A stretch of 64,000 nt of DNA from Alphaproteobacteria bacterium (GCA_020638555.1 JACKII010000006.1:186001-250000); one strand, 5' to 3'. Shown: positions 51,235 to 60,808, counted from the first letter of the stretch. The notes: generated by a model from the letters alone, not told the origin. Made by a program: numbers and translations.

Positions 51235-51804
51235 CTAGGTCGATAACGGTCGTAGCAGTGTCATATACGCTTCGCGCAAGACTTTGAAGCGTTCTTCTGC
51301 ATGCGGATCGTCGGGGTTCAGGTCCGGGTGGGCCGCTTTTGCCCGCTCGCGATAGCAAGCCTTCAGCGACGCTTTGGTATACGGTGTCACAAGCCCCAAA
51401 GTCGAGGCCGCACGGCATTCTGCCGCAGTAATCGGCCGGCGACCGCCGTTTCGGGGCCTGGCGGAGGCGTCGGCATCGGGCCCGGACGCCCCGCCGCCCG
51501 CGCCGCCATGGCCGCGGCTGAACGGCCAGGTCGGCCGCTGCCAGATCGTGTCCTTGCGCCGTTCCTGCTCGATTTCCGCGGCGGACATGCCGGCGAAATA
51601 GTTCCAGGCGCGGTTGTATTCGCGCGCGTGTTCCTTGCAGAACCAGTAGCGGTCCGACAGGCGCTGGCGGCTGCGCGGCGCCGGATGGGCGCCCTCGGCC
51701 TCGCAGCCTTCCCAGTCGCACGGACGCATGTCCGCGGCGGTCTCGCCGCCGAGGTCTTCCGCGTCGAGGGCGGCAAAGGCGAATTGCTTCAACGGGTCGG
51801 ACAC
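51235..51804 (-). CDS. J-domain protein beside cobST
   Basis: 189 residues from GTG 51804. A C-terminal J domain carries the HPD motif (AHPDLNPDDP) needed to stimulate Hsp70 ATPase, with FKVLREAYMTLL as the last helix. The N-terminal half has a possible metal site (RPCDWEGCEAEGAHPAP, then YWFCKEHAREYN), usual in alphaproteobacterial DnaJ-like proteins next to cobS. It may help fold or assemble the cobaltochelatase, an inference from location. Confidence 0.85.
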   Translation of the reverse strand: MSDPLKQFAFAALDAEDLGGETAADMRPCDWEGCEAEGAHPAPRSRQRLSDRYWFCKEHAREYNRAWNYFAGMSAAEIEQERRKDTIWQRPTWPFSRGHGGAGGGASGPDADASARPRNGGRRPITAAECRAASTLGLVTPYTKASLKACYRERAKAAHPDLNPDDPHAEERFKVLREAYMTLLRPLST

Positions 51805-51854
51805 GCGACCAGGGCCTCGTTCGTATCGGGGGACAGGGCGGATGGGCGGTGGCT

Positions 51855-53159
51855 CTAGGCTGCCCGCTCTCGCACCAACTGGTCAATGGAGTCGCCGAAT
51901 GCGGCGAGCGTCGCCGTCACGTCGGCCTCGGTATGAGCCCAGCTAATGTAGTGCTTGCCCTCGCTTTTGAGAATACCGCGCTCGCGCATCAACTGGTTCC
52001 AGCGGGTGGTCAGCGCCGGGTCGCTCTTGGAGGAGCGGTAGTCGATCACGTCCTTCTCGGTGAAGATCACATCGAACATCGGGGCGTCGCCCACCACCTT
52101 GGCCTTGAGATCGGTCTTGGCCAGGATTTCGGTATAGCCGTCCATGATGGCGCGGCCGATCTTGAAAATGTGCTCGTAGGCGCCGGGCCGCTTCAGGATT
52201 TCCAGGGTTTTCAGTCCCGCGGCCGCGGCCACCGGGTTGCCGGAGAGCGTGCCGACCTGGGTCATGAACTTGTCGGCGGCCACGGCCTTCTTGTCGAAAT
52301 GGGCCATGATGTCGGCACGGCCGGCGATCGCCGCCAGCGGATAGCCGCCGCCGATGGCCTTGCCCAGCGTGCAGATGTCGGGAACCACGCCGTAATACGC
52401 CTGTGCGCCGCCATAGGCGAAGCGGAAGCCGGTGACGACCTCGTCAAAGATCAGCAGCAGGCCGTTTTCCTGCGTGATGCGGCGCAACCCCTCCAGGAAG
52501 CCGGGCTTCGGCGGGATCAGGCGCTGGAACGGCTCGGCCATGATGGCGGCGATTTCGTGCTTGTGCTCCTTCACCAGCGCCTCGACCGTTTCGAGGTCGT
52601 TGTAGGGCGCCACCAGCATCTCCGCCTGGACGCTGGCCGGAATGCCGGCGCTATCCGGCACGCCCTGGGGGAAGTTGCTGAACGTGGTGGGCGCCAAGCT
52701 GATGAGGCCGTAGTCGCTCATGCCGTGATAGCCGCCCTCGAACTTCAGAATCTTGTCGCGGCCGGTGTGGGCGCGGGCGAGGCGCATGGCATAGGCATCC
52801 GCCTCCGAGCCCGAGGAAACGAATCGCACCTGCTCGGCGCAGGCGACGGCATCGACGATCTCGGCCGCCAGCAGAATGCCGTCGGCATTGTTGGCGAAGA
52901 AGGTGGAGCCTTTCGCCACCTTCTCCAGCGCCACCTCGGTCACCTCCGGGTTGGCATGGCCGACGATCATCGGCCCGGACCCCAGCAGATAGTCGATGTA
53001 TTCGCGGCCTTCGACATCCCAGACATGGCCGGCGAGACCGCGTTCGATGATGATGTCGTAATTGACGTTGCCGAACCCGCCGGCCGGCAGGGCCTTGCGG
53101 GCGATCTCCCGCAGTTCGGCGGCACCGGGACGGGCGGCGGAAACGTGGGTGTCGGGCAT
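51855..53159 (-). CDS. class III aminotransferase (glutamate-1-semialdehyde mutase-like)
   Basis: 434 residues. The PLP lysine is in DICTLGKAIGGGYPLAAIAG, the cofactor-binding Asp in LLIFDEVVTGFRFA, and the phosphate loop in VRFVSSGSEADAYAMRLAR. FEGGYHGMSDYGL is typical of HemL-like enzymes. It resembles HemL relatives annotated as aspartate aminotransferase family protein; whether it is a mutase or a transaminase cannot be told. It shares the strand and a short spacing (52 bases) with the radical SAM gene, suggesting a shared pathway. Confidence 0.88.
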   Translation of the reverse strand: MPDTHVSAARPGAAELREIARKALPAGGFGNVNYDIIIERGLAGHVWDVEGREYIDYLLGSGPMIVGHANPEVTEVALEKVAKGSTFFANNADGILLAAEIVDAVACAEQVRFVSSGSEADAYAMRLARAHTGRDKILKFEGGYHGMSDYGLISLAPTTFSNFPQGVPDSAGIPASVQAEMLVAPYNDLETVEALVKEHKHEIAAIMAEPFQRLIPPKPGFLEGLRRITQENGLLLIFDEVVTGFRFAYGGAQAYYGVVPDICTLGKAIGGGYPLAAIAGRADIMAHFDKKAVAADKFMTQVGTLSGNPVAAAAGLKTLEILKRPGAYEHIFKIGRAIMDGYTEILAKTDLKAKVVGDAPMFDVIFTEKDVIDYRSSKSDPALTTRWNQLMRERGILKSEGKHYISWAHTEADVTATLAAFGDSIDQLVRERAA

Positions 53160-53211
53160 GTCTCGGTCCTTCGGCAGGCTCGGTCCCTGGGGGACGCGGT
53201 CTTTGGGGGGA

Positions 53212-55029
53212 TCAAGCCGCCGGGGCGTTGCCGGCCTCCTGCTTGCGGCGACCGGCAGCCTGGCGCTTGGCTTTTGCGACCGCGGCCACCGAGGACTCGT
53301 TCAGGCGGAACATCTCCAGATCTTCCGCCTCGGCCTCGTCGACCGGGGTAATGGCTAGATCGGTATAGTCCTTCACGGACGGGTCCTTCTGCAAGCGTTT
53401 CCGCATGCGATGAATGTGCCAGGCATAGAGGCCGAGCCGGCCATAGGTCGAAAGCGTCTGCCATATCCGCTTAGGGTAGAAGGTCAGCGCCGGCTCCCGC
53501 GGCAGGCCGCTGCGACGCTGGCTGCGCACCTTGCGGCGAAGATAGCCGCATTGCTGCGGGTGCACGCCCTCGAACGCCATGGCGCAGTAGATCTGCAGGA
53601 TGCCGTGCCAGATGCGCACCGGCTTGATGCCATAGTGCATGTTGCGCTTCATCATTCGCTCGATATGCGCGTCGGTGTAGTACCAGCGCCAGATCTCGCG
53701 ATAGGTCCGCTGCCAGACGTCGGCGCTCATGAGCGGATGGGCGGTGGTGACGTGCTCCAGGTCGTATTTGTTCATGTCGGGGTCCATCCAGACCTGTTTC
53801 AGATACAGGTTCTTGTGGTCCTCCGACCCCGGCAGCGGCGTCAGAACCGTGAATTCCAGCAGGTCCACCGGCAACTCGCGCTGCACGATCTCGATGTCGC
53901 GCTTCAGGGTTTCCGGCGTATCCGTGGGCAGGCCCAGAATGTAGCCGGCATAGGTGATGACCCCCTTCCGCTTCCACATCTGGAACATTTTGCGGTATTC
54001 CGTGATGCGATTCTGGGCCTTTTTCATCACCGCCAGATTGTCCGGGTTGATGTTCTCCAGCCCGATAAAGACGTGGGTGCAGCCGGCCCGCGCCGCCTTG
54101 TCGACGAAGTTCGGCAGCTTGTGGCAGAGCGTATCCACCTGGATCAGGAAGCGGACCTCGATGCCTTCGCTCTCGCGCAGTTCGATCAGGCGGTCGAAAA
54201 TGGCTTCCCAGTTCTTGTTGCGGGCGAAATTGTCGTCGGTGACGAAGAAGCGGAAAATGCCCTGTTCGCGGTTGGCCCGCACCAGCCGCTCGATATCGTC
54301 CGCATCGCGCCAGCGCGACTTGCGGCCCTGCACGTTGATGATGGTGCAGAACGAGCACTGGAACGGGCAGCCCCGGCCCGCATCGAACGAGGAAATGACG
54401 CCGTCATAGCGCTGCACCAGATCGCGCGGCAGGAAGGGCGTTACCTGCTGCTGCAAATCCGGCAGGTCGTGCATGAAGTTGTAGATCGGCTTGAGCTGGC
54501 CCGCATGGGCGTCGCGGAACACTTCGGCCAGATGCTCCTCCGCCTCGCCCGCAAACAGCGCAATGCCGAGCGCCTTCGCCTCCTGCAAATCCATCGGCAG
54601 TTCCGGCAGCATGGAAAGGCAGCCGGAGACATGGAACCCGCCGATGGCCACCGGCACGCCGGCAGCACGGAACCGGCGCGCGACGTCCATGGCGCGGGGA
54701 AACTGGTTCGACTGCACGCCGACCATGCAGACCAGACCGCAAAAGCCGTTGTCGCGGAATTGCCGGATGATCCGGTCGACCGGCAGGACCGTGTTCATCT
54801 CGTCATAGGCGGTCAGGCCGATCTCCACCCCCTCGCCCAGCGCCTGTTTCTGCGCCAGGTTCTGCACCAGCGCATAGAGACAGGCCAGCGAGTTGGAGGG
54901 GATCCACGCCTTCCACCACTGGATGACATAGCCGTCGTCATCGTAGTGGGACGGCTTGATCAGGACAGTTTCGAAGCGACGCCCCGCCGGTCTGGCGGGG
55001 GCGGTGTTGGCCTCGGGGCTGGCGGTCAT
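53212..55029 (-). CDS. B12-binding domain radical SAM protein
   Basis: 605 residues from ATG 55029, which has GGAGGAC 8 bases upstream. An N-terminal cobalamin-binding-like Rossmann domain (VPVAIGGFHVSGCLSML) precedes the radical SAM core with CxxxCxxC in GCPFQCSFCTI. The core continues FFVTDDNFARNKNWEAIFD, THVFIGLENINPDNLAVM and ITYAGYILGLPTDTPETLK. The C-terminal region is long, basic and unknown, with a Lys/Ala-rich tail. Such enzymes often methylate or rearrange unreactive carbons. Substrate unknown; the neighbouring aminotransferase may act on the same one. Confidence 0.9.
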   Translation of the reverse strand: MTASPEANTAPARPAGRRFETVLIKPSHYDDDGYVIQWWKAWIPSNSLACLYALVQNLAQKQALGEGVEIGLTAYDEMNTVLPVDRIIRQFRDNGFCGLVCMVGVQSNQFPRAMDVARRFRAAGVPVAIGGFHVSGCLSMLPELPMDLQEAKALGIALFAGEAEEHLAEVFRDAHAGQLKPIYNFMHDLPDLQQQVTPFLPRDLVQRYDGVISSFDAGRGCPFQCSFCTIINVQGRKSRWRDADDIERLVRANREQGIFRFFVTDDNFARNKNWEAIFDRLIELRESEGIEVRFLIQVDTLCHKLPNFVDKAARAGCTHVFIGLENINPDNLAVMKKAQNRITEYRKMFQMWKRKGVITYAGYILGLPTDTPETLKRDIEIVQRELPVDLLEFTVLTPLPGSEDHKNLYLKQVWMDPDMNKYDLEHVTTAHPLMSADVWQRTYREIWRWYYTDAHIERMMKRNMHYGIKPVRIWHGILQIYCAMAFEGVHPQQCGYLRRKVRSQRRSGLPREPALTFYPKRIWQTLSTYGRLGLYAWHIHRMRKRLQKDPSVKDYTDLAITPVDEAEAEDLEMFRLNESSVAAVAKAKRQAAGRRKQEAGNAPAA

Positions 55030-55108
55030 CGTCCGTCCTCCGAACTGATGGCATCCGCAGATGATCACCTAAGCCTTAAAGTATTCGAAACTACCCAACA
55101 AGCTTACT

Positions 55109-56107
55109 TTAGGGCGATATTACCACCTTACCGAACACCTGCCGATCTTCGAGCAGTTTGACTCCAGCAACCGCCTCCTCGATGGGCAATTCCTTGTCGA
55201 TGACCGGGTTCATGCGGCCGTCCGCAATCATCTGCATCAGGATTTCCAGGTCGCGAATGCTCCAGGAGTTGGAGCCGAGCACTTTCAGCTCGAAGGTCCA
55301 GATATAGCGGATGTCGGTCTTGGGATCGAAGCCGGCGGTGGCGCCGCAGGTCAGGATCTTGCCGCCGCGCCGGCACGCCTTCATCGACGGGACCCAGCTA
55401 TCGCCGCCGGTAAAGTTCACCACCACGTCGACGCCGCCGTCATAGGTGCGACGGTGCGGCTTGCCGTACATTTCCCAGATTTTGCGCTCGAACTTGTCGT
55501 AGAAAATGCCGTGGTCGGCGCCGATGTCCTTCAGCCGATCCAACTTGTCCTGGCTTTGCGAGGCGACGACGACCTCGCAGCCCATCATTTTCGCCAGAAT
55601 GACGCAGCAGGTGCCGACGCCGCCGGAGGCGCCCAGAATCAGCACCTTCTCGCCGCCCTTCAGGCCGCCATTGTCGAACATCATCCGATGCGCCGTGCCA
55701 TAGGCCACCGGCAGCGCGGCCGCCTGGGCGAAGCTCACGCCCGCGGGGATGCGAATCAGCTGCTCCGCCGCGCAGACGCAGTATTCGGCGAGGCCGCCGT
55801 CCAGCATCTCGCCCATCAGGCCCTTGCCCGGATAGATCGGGTTGACCAGGACCGGGTCGCCCACTCTCCAGCCCTCGACGCCGGCCCCGAGTTCCGCCAC
55901 CTCGCCCGCCACGTCGAGGCCGGGGATCACCGGCAGCGGCACCTTGATTCCGGGCATGCCGCGGCAGGTGAACACGTCATGATAGTTCAGGCTCGACGCC
56001 CGCACCTTCAGCACCACCTCGCCCGGTCCGGCCTTGGGCTCGCGGTAATTCGGCTCGAAGGTGAGGTTCTCGACGGCTCCGTGTTCGTAGAGGACGGCGG
56101 CACGCAT
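55109..56107 (-). CDS. zinc-binding dehydrogenase / quinone oxidoreductase-like protein
   Basis: 332 residues from ATG 56107; the frame is open far upstream but only as antisense of the synthetase gene. MDR fold: the N-terminal GroES-like part has SLNYHDVFTCRGMPG and PVIPGLDVAGEVAELG, and the NAD(P)-binding loop is ILGASGGVGTCCVILA. It lacks a full set of zinc cysteines, so the quinone-oxidoreductase or enoyl-reductase branch is more likely. It is divergent from the acyl-CoA synthetase gene across 90 bases. Confidence 0.88.
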   Translation of the reverse strand: MRAAVLYEHGAVENLTFEPNYREPKAGPGEVVLKVRASSLNYHDVFTCRGMPGIKVPLPVIPGLDVAGEVAELGAGVEGWRVGDPVLVNPIYPGKGLMGEMLDGGLAEYCVCAAEQLIRIPAGVSFAQAAALPVAYGTAHRMMFDNGGLKGGEKVLILGASGGVGTCCVILAKMMGCEVVVASQSQDKLDRLKDIGADHGIFYDKFERKIWEMYGKPHRRTYDGGVDVVVNFTGGDSWVPSMKACRRGGKILTCGATAGFDPKTDIRYIWTFELKVLGSNSWSIRDLEILMQMIADGRMNPVIDKELPIEEAVAGVKLLEDRQVFGKVVISP

Positions 56108-56197
56108 GGGCGTTGGCTCCCGGTTCGGATGGCGATATGTCTGGGAGAGGCAACGTATCGGACCCAACACCCCGCGCCAAGGAGGCGTCTTCCGGCC

Positions 56198-57718
56198 ATG
56201 GGCATGCACGAGAGCGGTAATCTGGGCGACATCTTCCCGGCGGGCGTCGACGCCGACAAGCCGGCCCTGATCGTCGCGCACACGCCCGAGACGGCCACCA
56301 CGATCACCTATGGCGCGTTGCAGGCGCGCAGCCAGGCGGTGGCGCGGGGGCTGGTGCGGGCCGGCTATGGCCGCGGCGAGCGCATCGCCATCCTGGCCGC
56401 CAATGTCGAGGACTATCTGGCGACCTATCTGGGCACGATGCTGGCCGGCTGCGTCTCGGTGCCGGTGAACTGGAAACTGCCGGAAGCAGCACTGCACCAT
56501 GTGCTCGGCGACAGCGACGCCCGCATGATCTTCGCCGACAGCGAACGGCTGGGCTCGATCCCCGAAGGCTATGCCACCGTGGCGTTCGGCCCGGACTACG
56601 AGGCGTTTCTGGACCCCGGTCCGTTCGAGGCGGCACCCATGGGCCGGGACGATGTCTGCATGTTTCTCTACACCAGCGGCTCGACCGGCAATCCCAAGGG
56701 CGTGCCGCTGACCCATGCGGGCCATATGTGGGTGACGGACACCCGACTGAAGGGCGCGCCCGACACCGGCGAGCACCGGGCGCTGGTGGCCGCTCCGCTC
56801 TACCACATGAACGCGCTCAGCACGGCCAAAGCGGTGCTGGCGGGCGGCGGCACCATGGTGCAACTGCCGGTGTTCACGGCCGACGCCTATATCGAGGCCA
56901 TTGCCCGCCATCGCTGCTCGTGGCTGACCAGCGTGCCGACCATGATGGCGCTGGTGACGCAGCGGGCGGAGTTGATCCGCCAGCGTGACGTCGCCAGCGT
57001 GCGGGTGGTGCGCATGGGTTCGGCGCCGGCGACCCAGGGCCTGTTCGATGCGATCCGCGCCTGCTTCCCGGGTGCGCGCATCACCTTTGGCTATGGCACG
57101 ACGGAGGCCGGCCCGTGCGTGTTCGGCCCGCATCCGGAGAAGAAGCCCCTGCCCGACCTGGCCCTCGGCTATCCCATGAGCGATCCGGTGCGGCTGCGGC
57201 TGGACGGTGACGCGGCCGACAATATCGGCGCCGGCCAGCCGCACGAGGGCGAGTTGTGGATGGCCTGCCCGGCGCTGATGCCCGGCTATCACAAGCTGCC
57301 GGCCAAGACCGCGGAGGTGATGACGGCGGACGGCCTCTATCGCACCGGCGACGTGATGCGGCGGGATGCGGACGGCTTCTATTTCTTCGTCGGCCGGGTC
57401 GACGACATGTTCACCTGCAACGGCGAGAACGTCTATCCGGGCGAGGTCGAGAAGGTGCTGGAGAACCACCCGGCGGTGGCCCAGGCGGCGCTGATCCCGG
57501 TTCCGGACGACGTACGCGGCAACATGCCGGTGGCCTTCGTGGTCAAGGCGGCGGACGTGGACGAGGACGCGGTCAAGCAACACGCGCTCGCCAACGCGCC
57601 CGCCTACATGCACCCGCGCCGGGTCTGGTTCCTCGACGAACTGCCGCTGGCCAGCACCAACAAGATCGACCGCAAAACCCTGGCGGCGGAAGCCGCTCGG
57701 CGGCTGGCGGGCGCGTGA
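56198..57718 (+). CDS. AMP-dependent acyl-CoA synthetase/ligase
   Basis: 506 residues from ATG 56198 (GGAGG 13 bases upstream; a second ATG at 56204 is possible). The ATP/AMP signature is FLYTSGSTGNPKGVPLTH near residue 157-174, ITFGYGTTEAGP follows in the middle, and TGDVMRRDADGFYFFVGRVDD and the C-terminal Lys in STNKIDRKTL complete the adenylating fold. It activates a carboxylic acid to acyl-CoA via acyl-AMP. Chain length or ring preference cannot be read from sequence. Confidence 0.92.
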   Translation: MGMHESGNLGDIFPAGVDADKPALIVAHTPETATTITYGALQARSQAVARGLVRAGYGRGERIAILAANVEDYLATYLGTMLAGCVSVPVNWKLPEAALHHVLGDSDARMIFADSERLGSIPEGYATVAFGPDYEAFLDPGPFEAAPMGRDDVCMFLYTSGSTGNPKGVPLTHAGHMWVTDTRLKGAPDTGEHRALVAAPLYHMNALSTAKAVLAGGGTMVQLPVFTADAYIEAIARHRCSWLTSVPTMMALVTQRAELIRQRDVASVRVVRMGSAPATQGLFDAIRACFPGARITFGYGTTEAGPCVFGPHPEKKPLPDLALGYPMSDPVRLRLDGDAADNIGAGQPHEGELWMACPALMPGYHKLPAKTAEVMTADGLYRTGDVMRRDADGFYFFVGRVDDMFTCNGENVYPGEVEKVLENHPAVAQAALIPVPDDVRGNMPVAFVVKAADVDEDAVKQHALANAPAYMHPRRVWFLDELPLASTNKIDRKTLAAEAARRLAGA

Positions 57719-57834
57719 GGGGAAAACGGCGCTACGCGTGAGCGAACGTGACCATGTGTTAACAGTTATCCGCTATTCGGCTTAATCGTTTTGGCGGGCA
57801 GGAAAAGACGCCCGGAGATGCAAACGGCGCGGCG

Positions 57835-59229
57835 TCAGGCGCGGGAGGCTGGGGAGGCGCCGGTATCGCCGGCCCTCCACTGCCACGGCGGCTTCACCTT
57901 GGTGCCGTTGCAGTAGAAGGTGACATTGCCCTGGAACTGGTAGGCCTGCGGAACACCGGTATTGTCGGGCATGATCAGGTTTCTGTTCCAATAGCGCCAG
58001 ATGAACCGCAACTCCCGGAAGGTCACGTCGTCCTTCATGTCGCCGCCTTGGGCTCCGAAAGCACCACCCACGGCCGCATAGTTGCCAGCCTTGTGGAGCA
58101 CTTCCTGGAAATCCGCACCGGTCATATCGGCCGCGGCGACGCCGTTCCACAGTGATTGCATGCCCGAGACGTGAAAATGAATGTGCTTATGCTGCACCAA
58201 TTGGTCGATGAGGGCGGACTTTGAAAAGTCGACGCCGGGATGAACATGGGTTGAATAGTCAACATTGGTTTCGATCTGGTTGTGCGCCTGGCCGGAATTC
58301 ATCGCCTTGCGGTACCATGTGTATTCCTCGTATTTGGTCCCATAAGCCGGCACGACCGGCGCGGCCGTCATCGGGTCCTTGAATGTGGCAGCGGCAATAC
58401 GAACCGGATCCATCGCTCCATACATCGGAGCAATGTTTTGACCCTGGTTCACCGCGCCGGCCAGCCGTGCGTGATCGCCAGGCATAATATGCGCGGGGAG
58501 TCCGCCGCCCGTGCCCCAGTCGTATTCCGCGACCGTGCCCGCTTCGATTTCATCCACGTAATCCATGCGGGGGCCGAGCGGATTGGCGGCGCCAGCGCCG
58601 TTCAGCCCGAAATGATAGTCGGTCCGCCCGGCGCCAATTGCGTTCAGAAACTGGTCATGGGGCAGCACGCCGCTCTTGGCGGTGGCATCGAGCTTGCCGT
58701 CCTCGATCCAACCGTCCTCGTTCTGCAACGGGATTTTCGCCCAGGAATGCTCGTTAGTCAGGAACAGGCCGGCCTTGAAGTTCGATACCTTGCCGCCGTT
58801 GTCCACGACCTTGACGACCGTGTTCTTCGGCAGGGGACGAACCACGGTATGGGTGGCGTCGTCGTTGCGCAGATTGCCGGACGACTTCATGCGATACCAG
58901 CCATTCGCCTTCTGCCGCTGCAATGCCAACCCCGCCGGCCCGGAGTTGAGGCCTTCGGCATCGGCGTGCGCGGCGAAGCTGCGATTGGCCATGTCCTGCC
59001 AGCGCACGCCCTGGATCACACCCGCATTGTTGTGGCTGATCGCCTGGAGGCCACGCAATTCCGCTGCCCTTTGGCTGCCATCGACCCGTTGTTGCAGGGC
59101 CTGGAGCGCCCGAACCTGCGGGCGGCTCGCGGATAGCGCAGGGGTGGCTGCAGGACGTTGCCGTTCGCGGTCACCGTCCGTGCCGGACAGACGACGGGGT
59201 TTCCAGACTTGGCCAGCGCGAGAACTCAT
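57835..59229 (-). CDS. SH3-domain protein with DUF4157/eCIS-type leader, unknown C-terminal domain
   Basis: 464 residues. Residues 35-80 carry a Leu/Gln heptad-like pattern (VRALQALQQRVDGSQRAAEL, then AGVIQG) recalled from the N-termini of DUF4157 and contractile-injection-associated proteins; the DUF4157 peptidase itself is absent. Residues about 115-185 are an SH3-like domain (YRMKSSGNLRNDDATHTVV, VKVVDNGG, GWIEDGKLD). The last 270 residues are unknown, with a His-rich HKHIHFHVSGM and Trp/Tyr-rich WYRKAMNSGQAHNQ. No signal peptide is seen. Codon use is less G+C-rich than the neighbours. It could be a secreted effector; this is inference. Confidence 0.6.
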   Translation of the reverse strand: MSSRAGQVWKPRRLSGTDGDRERQRPAATPALSASRPQVRALQALQQRVDGSQRAAELRGLQAISHNNAGVIQGVRWQDMANRSFAAHADAEGLNSGPAGLALQRQKANGWYRMKSSGNLRNDDATHTVVRPLPKNTVVKVVDNGGKVSNFKAGLFLTNEHSWAKIPLQNEDGWIEDGKLDATAKSGVLPHDQFLNAIGAGRTDYHFGLNGAGAANPLGPRMDYVDEIEAGTVAEYDWGTGGGLPAHIMPGDHARLAGAVNQGQNIAPMYGAMDPVRIAAATFKDPMTAAPVVPAYGTKYEEYTWYRKAMNSGQAHNQIETNVDYSTHVHPGVDFSKSALIDQLVQHKHIHFHVSGMQSLWNGVAAADMTGADFQEVLHKAGNYAAVGGAFGAQGGDMKDDVTFRELRFIWRYWNRNLIMPDNTGVPQAYQFQGNVTFYCNGTKVKPPWQWRAGDTGASPASRA

Positions 59230-59449
59230 GGCTGTTCCTTTTCAGGTCCCGCAAGGATTGCGAGAAATCGCCAATCGATACTGCGAACAGTGCAAACAGG
59301 CTACCGCCCGGACCTTTTGGTCTCAAGCCCTTTCGGGGGAGGCGTCGCGGCCCGGCAGTCCGAAAACGCCGGCCCCGGCAATTAAGGGGGTGGAAATTCC
59401 GCAGGCTTCTATACCATAGTCGCATCGACGCTTTGCGAACGGAGCAACC

Positions 59450-59872
59450 ATGAAGTATGTGGGTGACGCTCCAGCCGGCAAGACGTGGTTCCGGTTGGAG
59501 AGCGATGGAGAGGCGGAGATGGAATCCGCCGCCATGGGCCATGCGGTGGCGAAGCATTTCCTCCGCGCCATGGACGCGGCCCGCCAGAGCTATGTGCCGG
59601 CCTCGGGCGCGTCTTTCGAGGCGAATATCGGCCTGAACGCGCATCTGCAACGCACCATGCCGCTGTTCGTCACCCTGCGCGACACGGATGGCAAACCGCA
59701 CGTGACCGGCATGCTGCCGCCGGGCGGCAAGGAAGACCCGCGCTTCCGCCCGATCATCGTCGGCCGGGACAACAGCGACCCCTATCCCGACTATGCCGAT
59801 GCGATCCAGGCGCTGGGCGCGGTCTATGGCCTGCGCCTGGACCGCGCCCGCTGCTACCCCTATGGGCGGTGA
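59450..59872 (+). CDS. hypothetical protein
   Basis: 140 residues, not recognised; soluble, with no signal or membrane segment. CGGAG lies 6 bases before the ATG. Segments: KYVGDAPAGKTWFRLESDGE, MGHAVAKHFLRAMDAARQSY and PLFVTLRDTDGKPHVTGMLP. It is divergent from the SH3-domain gene (220-base gap with no convincing gene) and convergent with the enoyl-CoA hydratase. Whether it works with the SH3-domain protein cannot be told. Confidence 0.6.
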   Translation: MKYVGDAPAGKTWFRLESDGEAEMESAAMGHAVAKHFLRAMDAARQSYVPASGASFEANIGLNAHLQRTMPLFVTLRDTDGKPHVTGMLPPGGKEDPRFRPIIVGRDNSDPYPDYADAIQALGAVYGLRLDRARCYPYGR

Positions 59873-59887
59873 GCGCGCGGGAGGGCT

Positions 59888-60691
59888 TTAACGGCCCTGG
59901 AAGGCCGGGCGGCGCTTTTCCATGAACGCCGTATAGCCCTCGGTATAGTCGCGGCTGGCGAAGCAGGCCTCGACCATTTCGGCGACGGCGGCCAGGTTGC
60001 GGCCGCTTTCGTCCTTCACCGCGGCATTGATCGCGGCCTTGGCGGCGCGGATGGTCATCGGCGCGTTGTGCTTGATGATGGTGCAGTATTCCAGGACGGT
60101 CTCTTCCAGCTTTTCCGCCGGCACGACCCGGTTGACGAGGCCCATGATGCGGGCGTCCTCGGCCGTGAACGGCTTGCCGAGGAAGAAGATTTCCTTGGCG
60201 AAGGTGGGGCCGACCAGATCCACCAGGGTGCGGATGCCGTCATAGCCATAGCCGACCCCCAGCTTGGCCGCCGGCACGCCGAAATGGCTGTCGTCGGAGC
60301 AGATGCGAATGTCCGCGTCCAGCGAGATCGCAGCGCCGCCGCCCATGCACCAGCCGCGGATCTGCGCGATCAGCGGCTTTTCCAGTGCCGCCATGGCCGC
60401 GTGCGCCCGGTCGCCGGAGAGATCGTATTCGCGGGTCTGCTCCGGGGAGGAGCGCATGGTCTCGAACTCGGAAATATCGGCGCCGGAGACGAAGGCCTTG
60501 TCGCCCGCACCTTTCATGACGACGACGCGGACATCCGGGTCGGCCTGGAAGCCCGCGATGATGGGCGGGATCGCCTCCCACATGGCGTAGGTCATGGCGT
60601 TGCGCTTTTGCGGCTGGTTGAAAATCATCCAGCCGATGCCGTCGCGCGTCTCGGCGATCATGCGGCCGCCGGCGTATTCGGTGGTGGTCAT
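59888..60691 (-). CDS. enoyl-CoA hydratase/isomerase family protein
   Basis: 267 residues of the crotonase superfamily. Oxyanion-hole segments are AFVSGADISEFE and GWCMGGGAAISLDADIRI. The end KRRPAFQGR is typical of hydratases. Its likely partner is the CaiB-type CoA transferase upstream on the same strand, so together they may handle a carnitine-like or other small acyl-CoA. The gap between them holds the second family 1 inverted repeat. Confidence 0.88.
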   Translation of the reverse strand: MTTTEYAGGRMIAETRDGIGWMIFNQPQKRNAMTYAMWEAIPPIIAGFQADPDVRVVVMKGAGDKAFVSGADISEFETMRSSPEQTREYDLSGDRAHAAMAALEKPLIAQIRGWCMGGGAAISLDADIRICSDDSHFGVPAAKLGVGYGYDGIRTLVDLVGPTFAKEIFFLGKPFTAEDARIMGLVNRVVPAEKLEETVLEYCTIIKHNAPMTIRAAKAAINAAVKDESGRNLAAVAEMVEACFASRDYTEGYTAFMEKRRPAFQGR

Positions 60692-60713
60692 TCGTCAAAG
60701 TCTCCCAACCCGC

Positions 60714-60808
60714 CTTCATCCCGAGTAGAGCCGGAGGCTCGTATCGAGGGAGCGCGGCTTGCGGCAGGATCCCTCGATACGCCGCTCCGCGGCTACTCGG
60801 GATGAAGC
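60714..60808. repeat. intergenic inverted-repeat element, family 1 copy B
   Basis: CTTCATCCCGAGTAG (60714-60728) pairs with CTACTCGGGATGAAG (60794-60808), with an inner CGTATCGAGGGA / TCCCTCGATACG pair. It is a close relative of 27188-27290 and lies between the CaiB-type gene and the hydratase gene, both on the - strand. Confidence 0.9.

Noticed and set aside
48324..51287. 987-residue frame on the + strand
   Set aside because: Antisense to cobT and cobS; no family pattern of its own.
55109..57613. 834-residue frame extending the dehydrogenase gene
   Set aside because: Only the part from ATG 56107 has family similarity; the rest is antisense to the acyl-CoA synthetase gene.
59158..59385. Small + strand frame upstream of the 140-residue gene
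   Set aside because: It overlaps the 5' end of the SH3-domain gene and has no ribosome site or motif.
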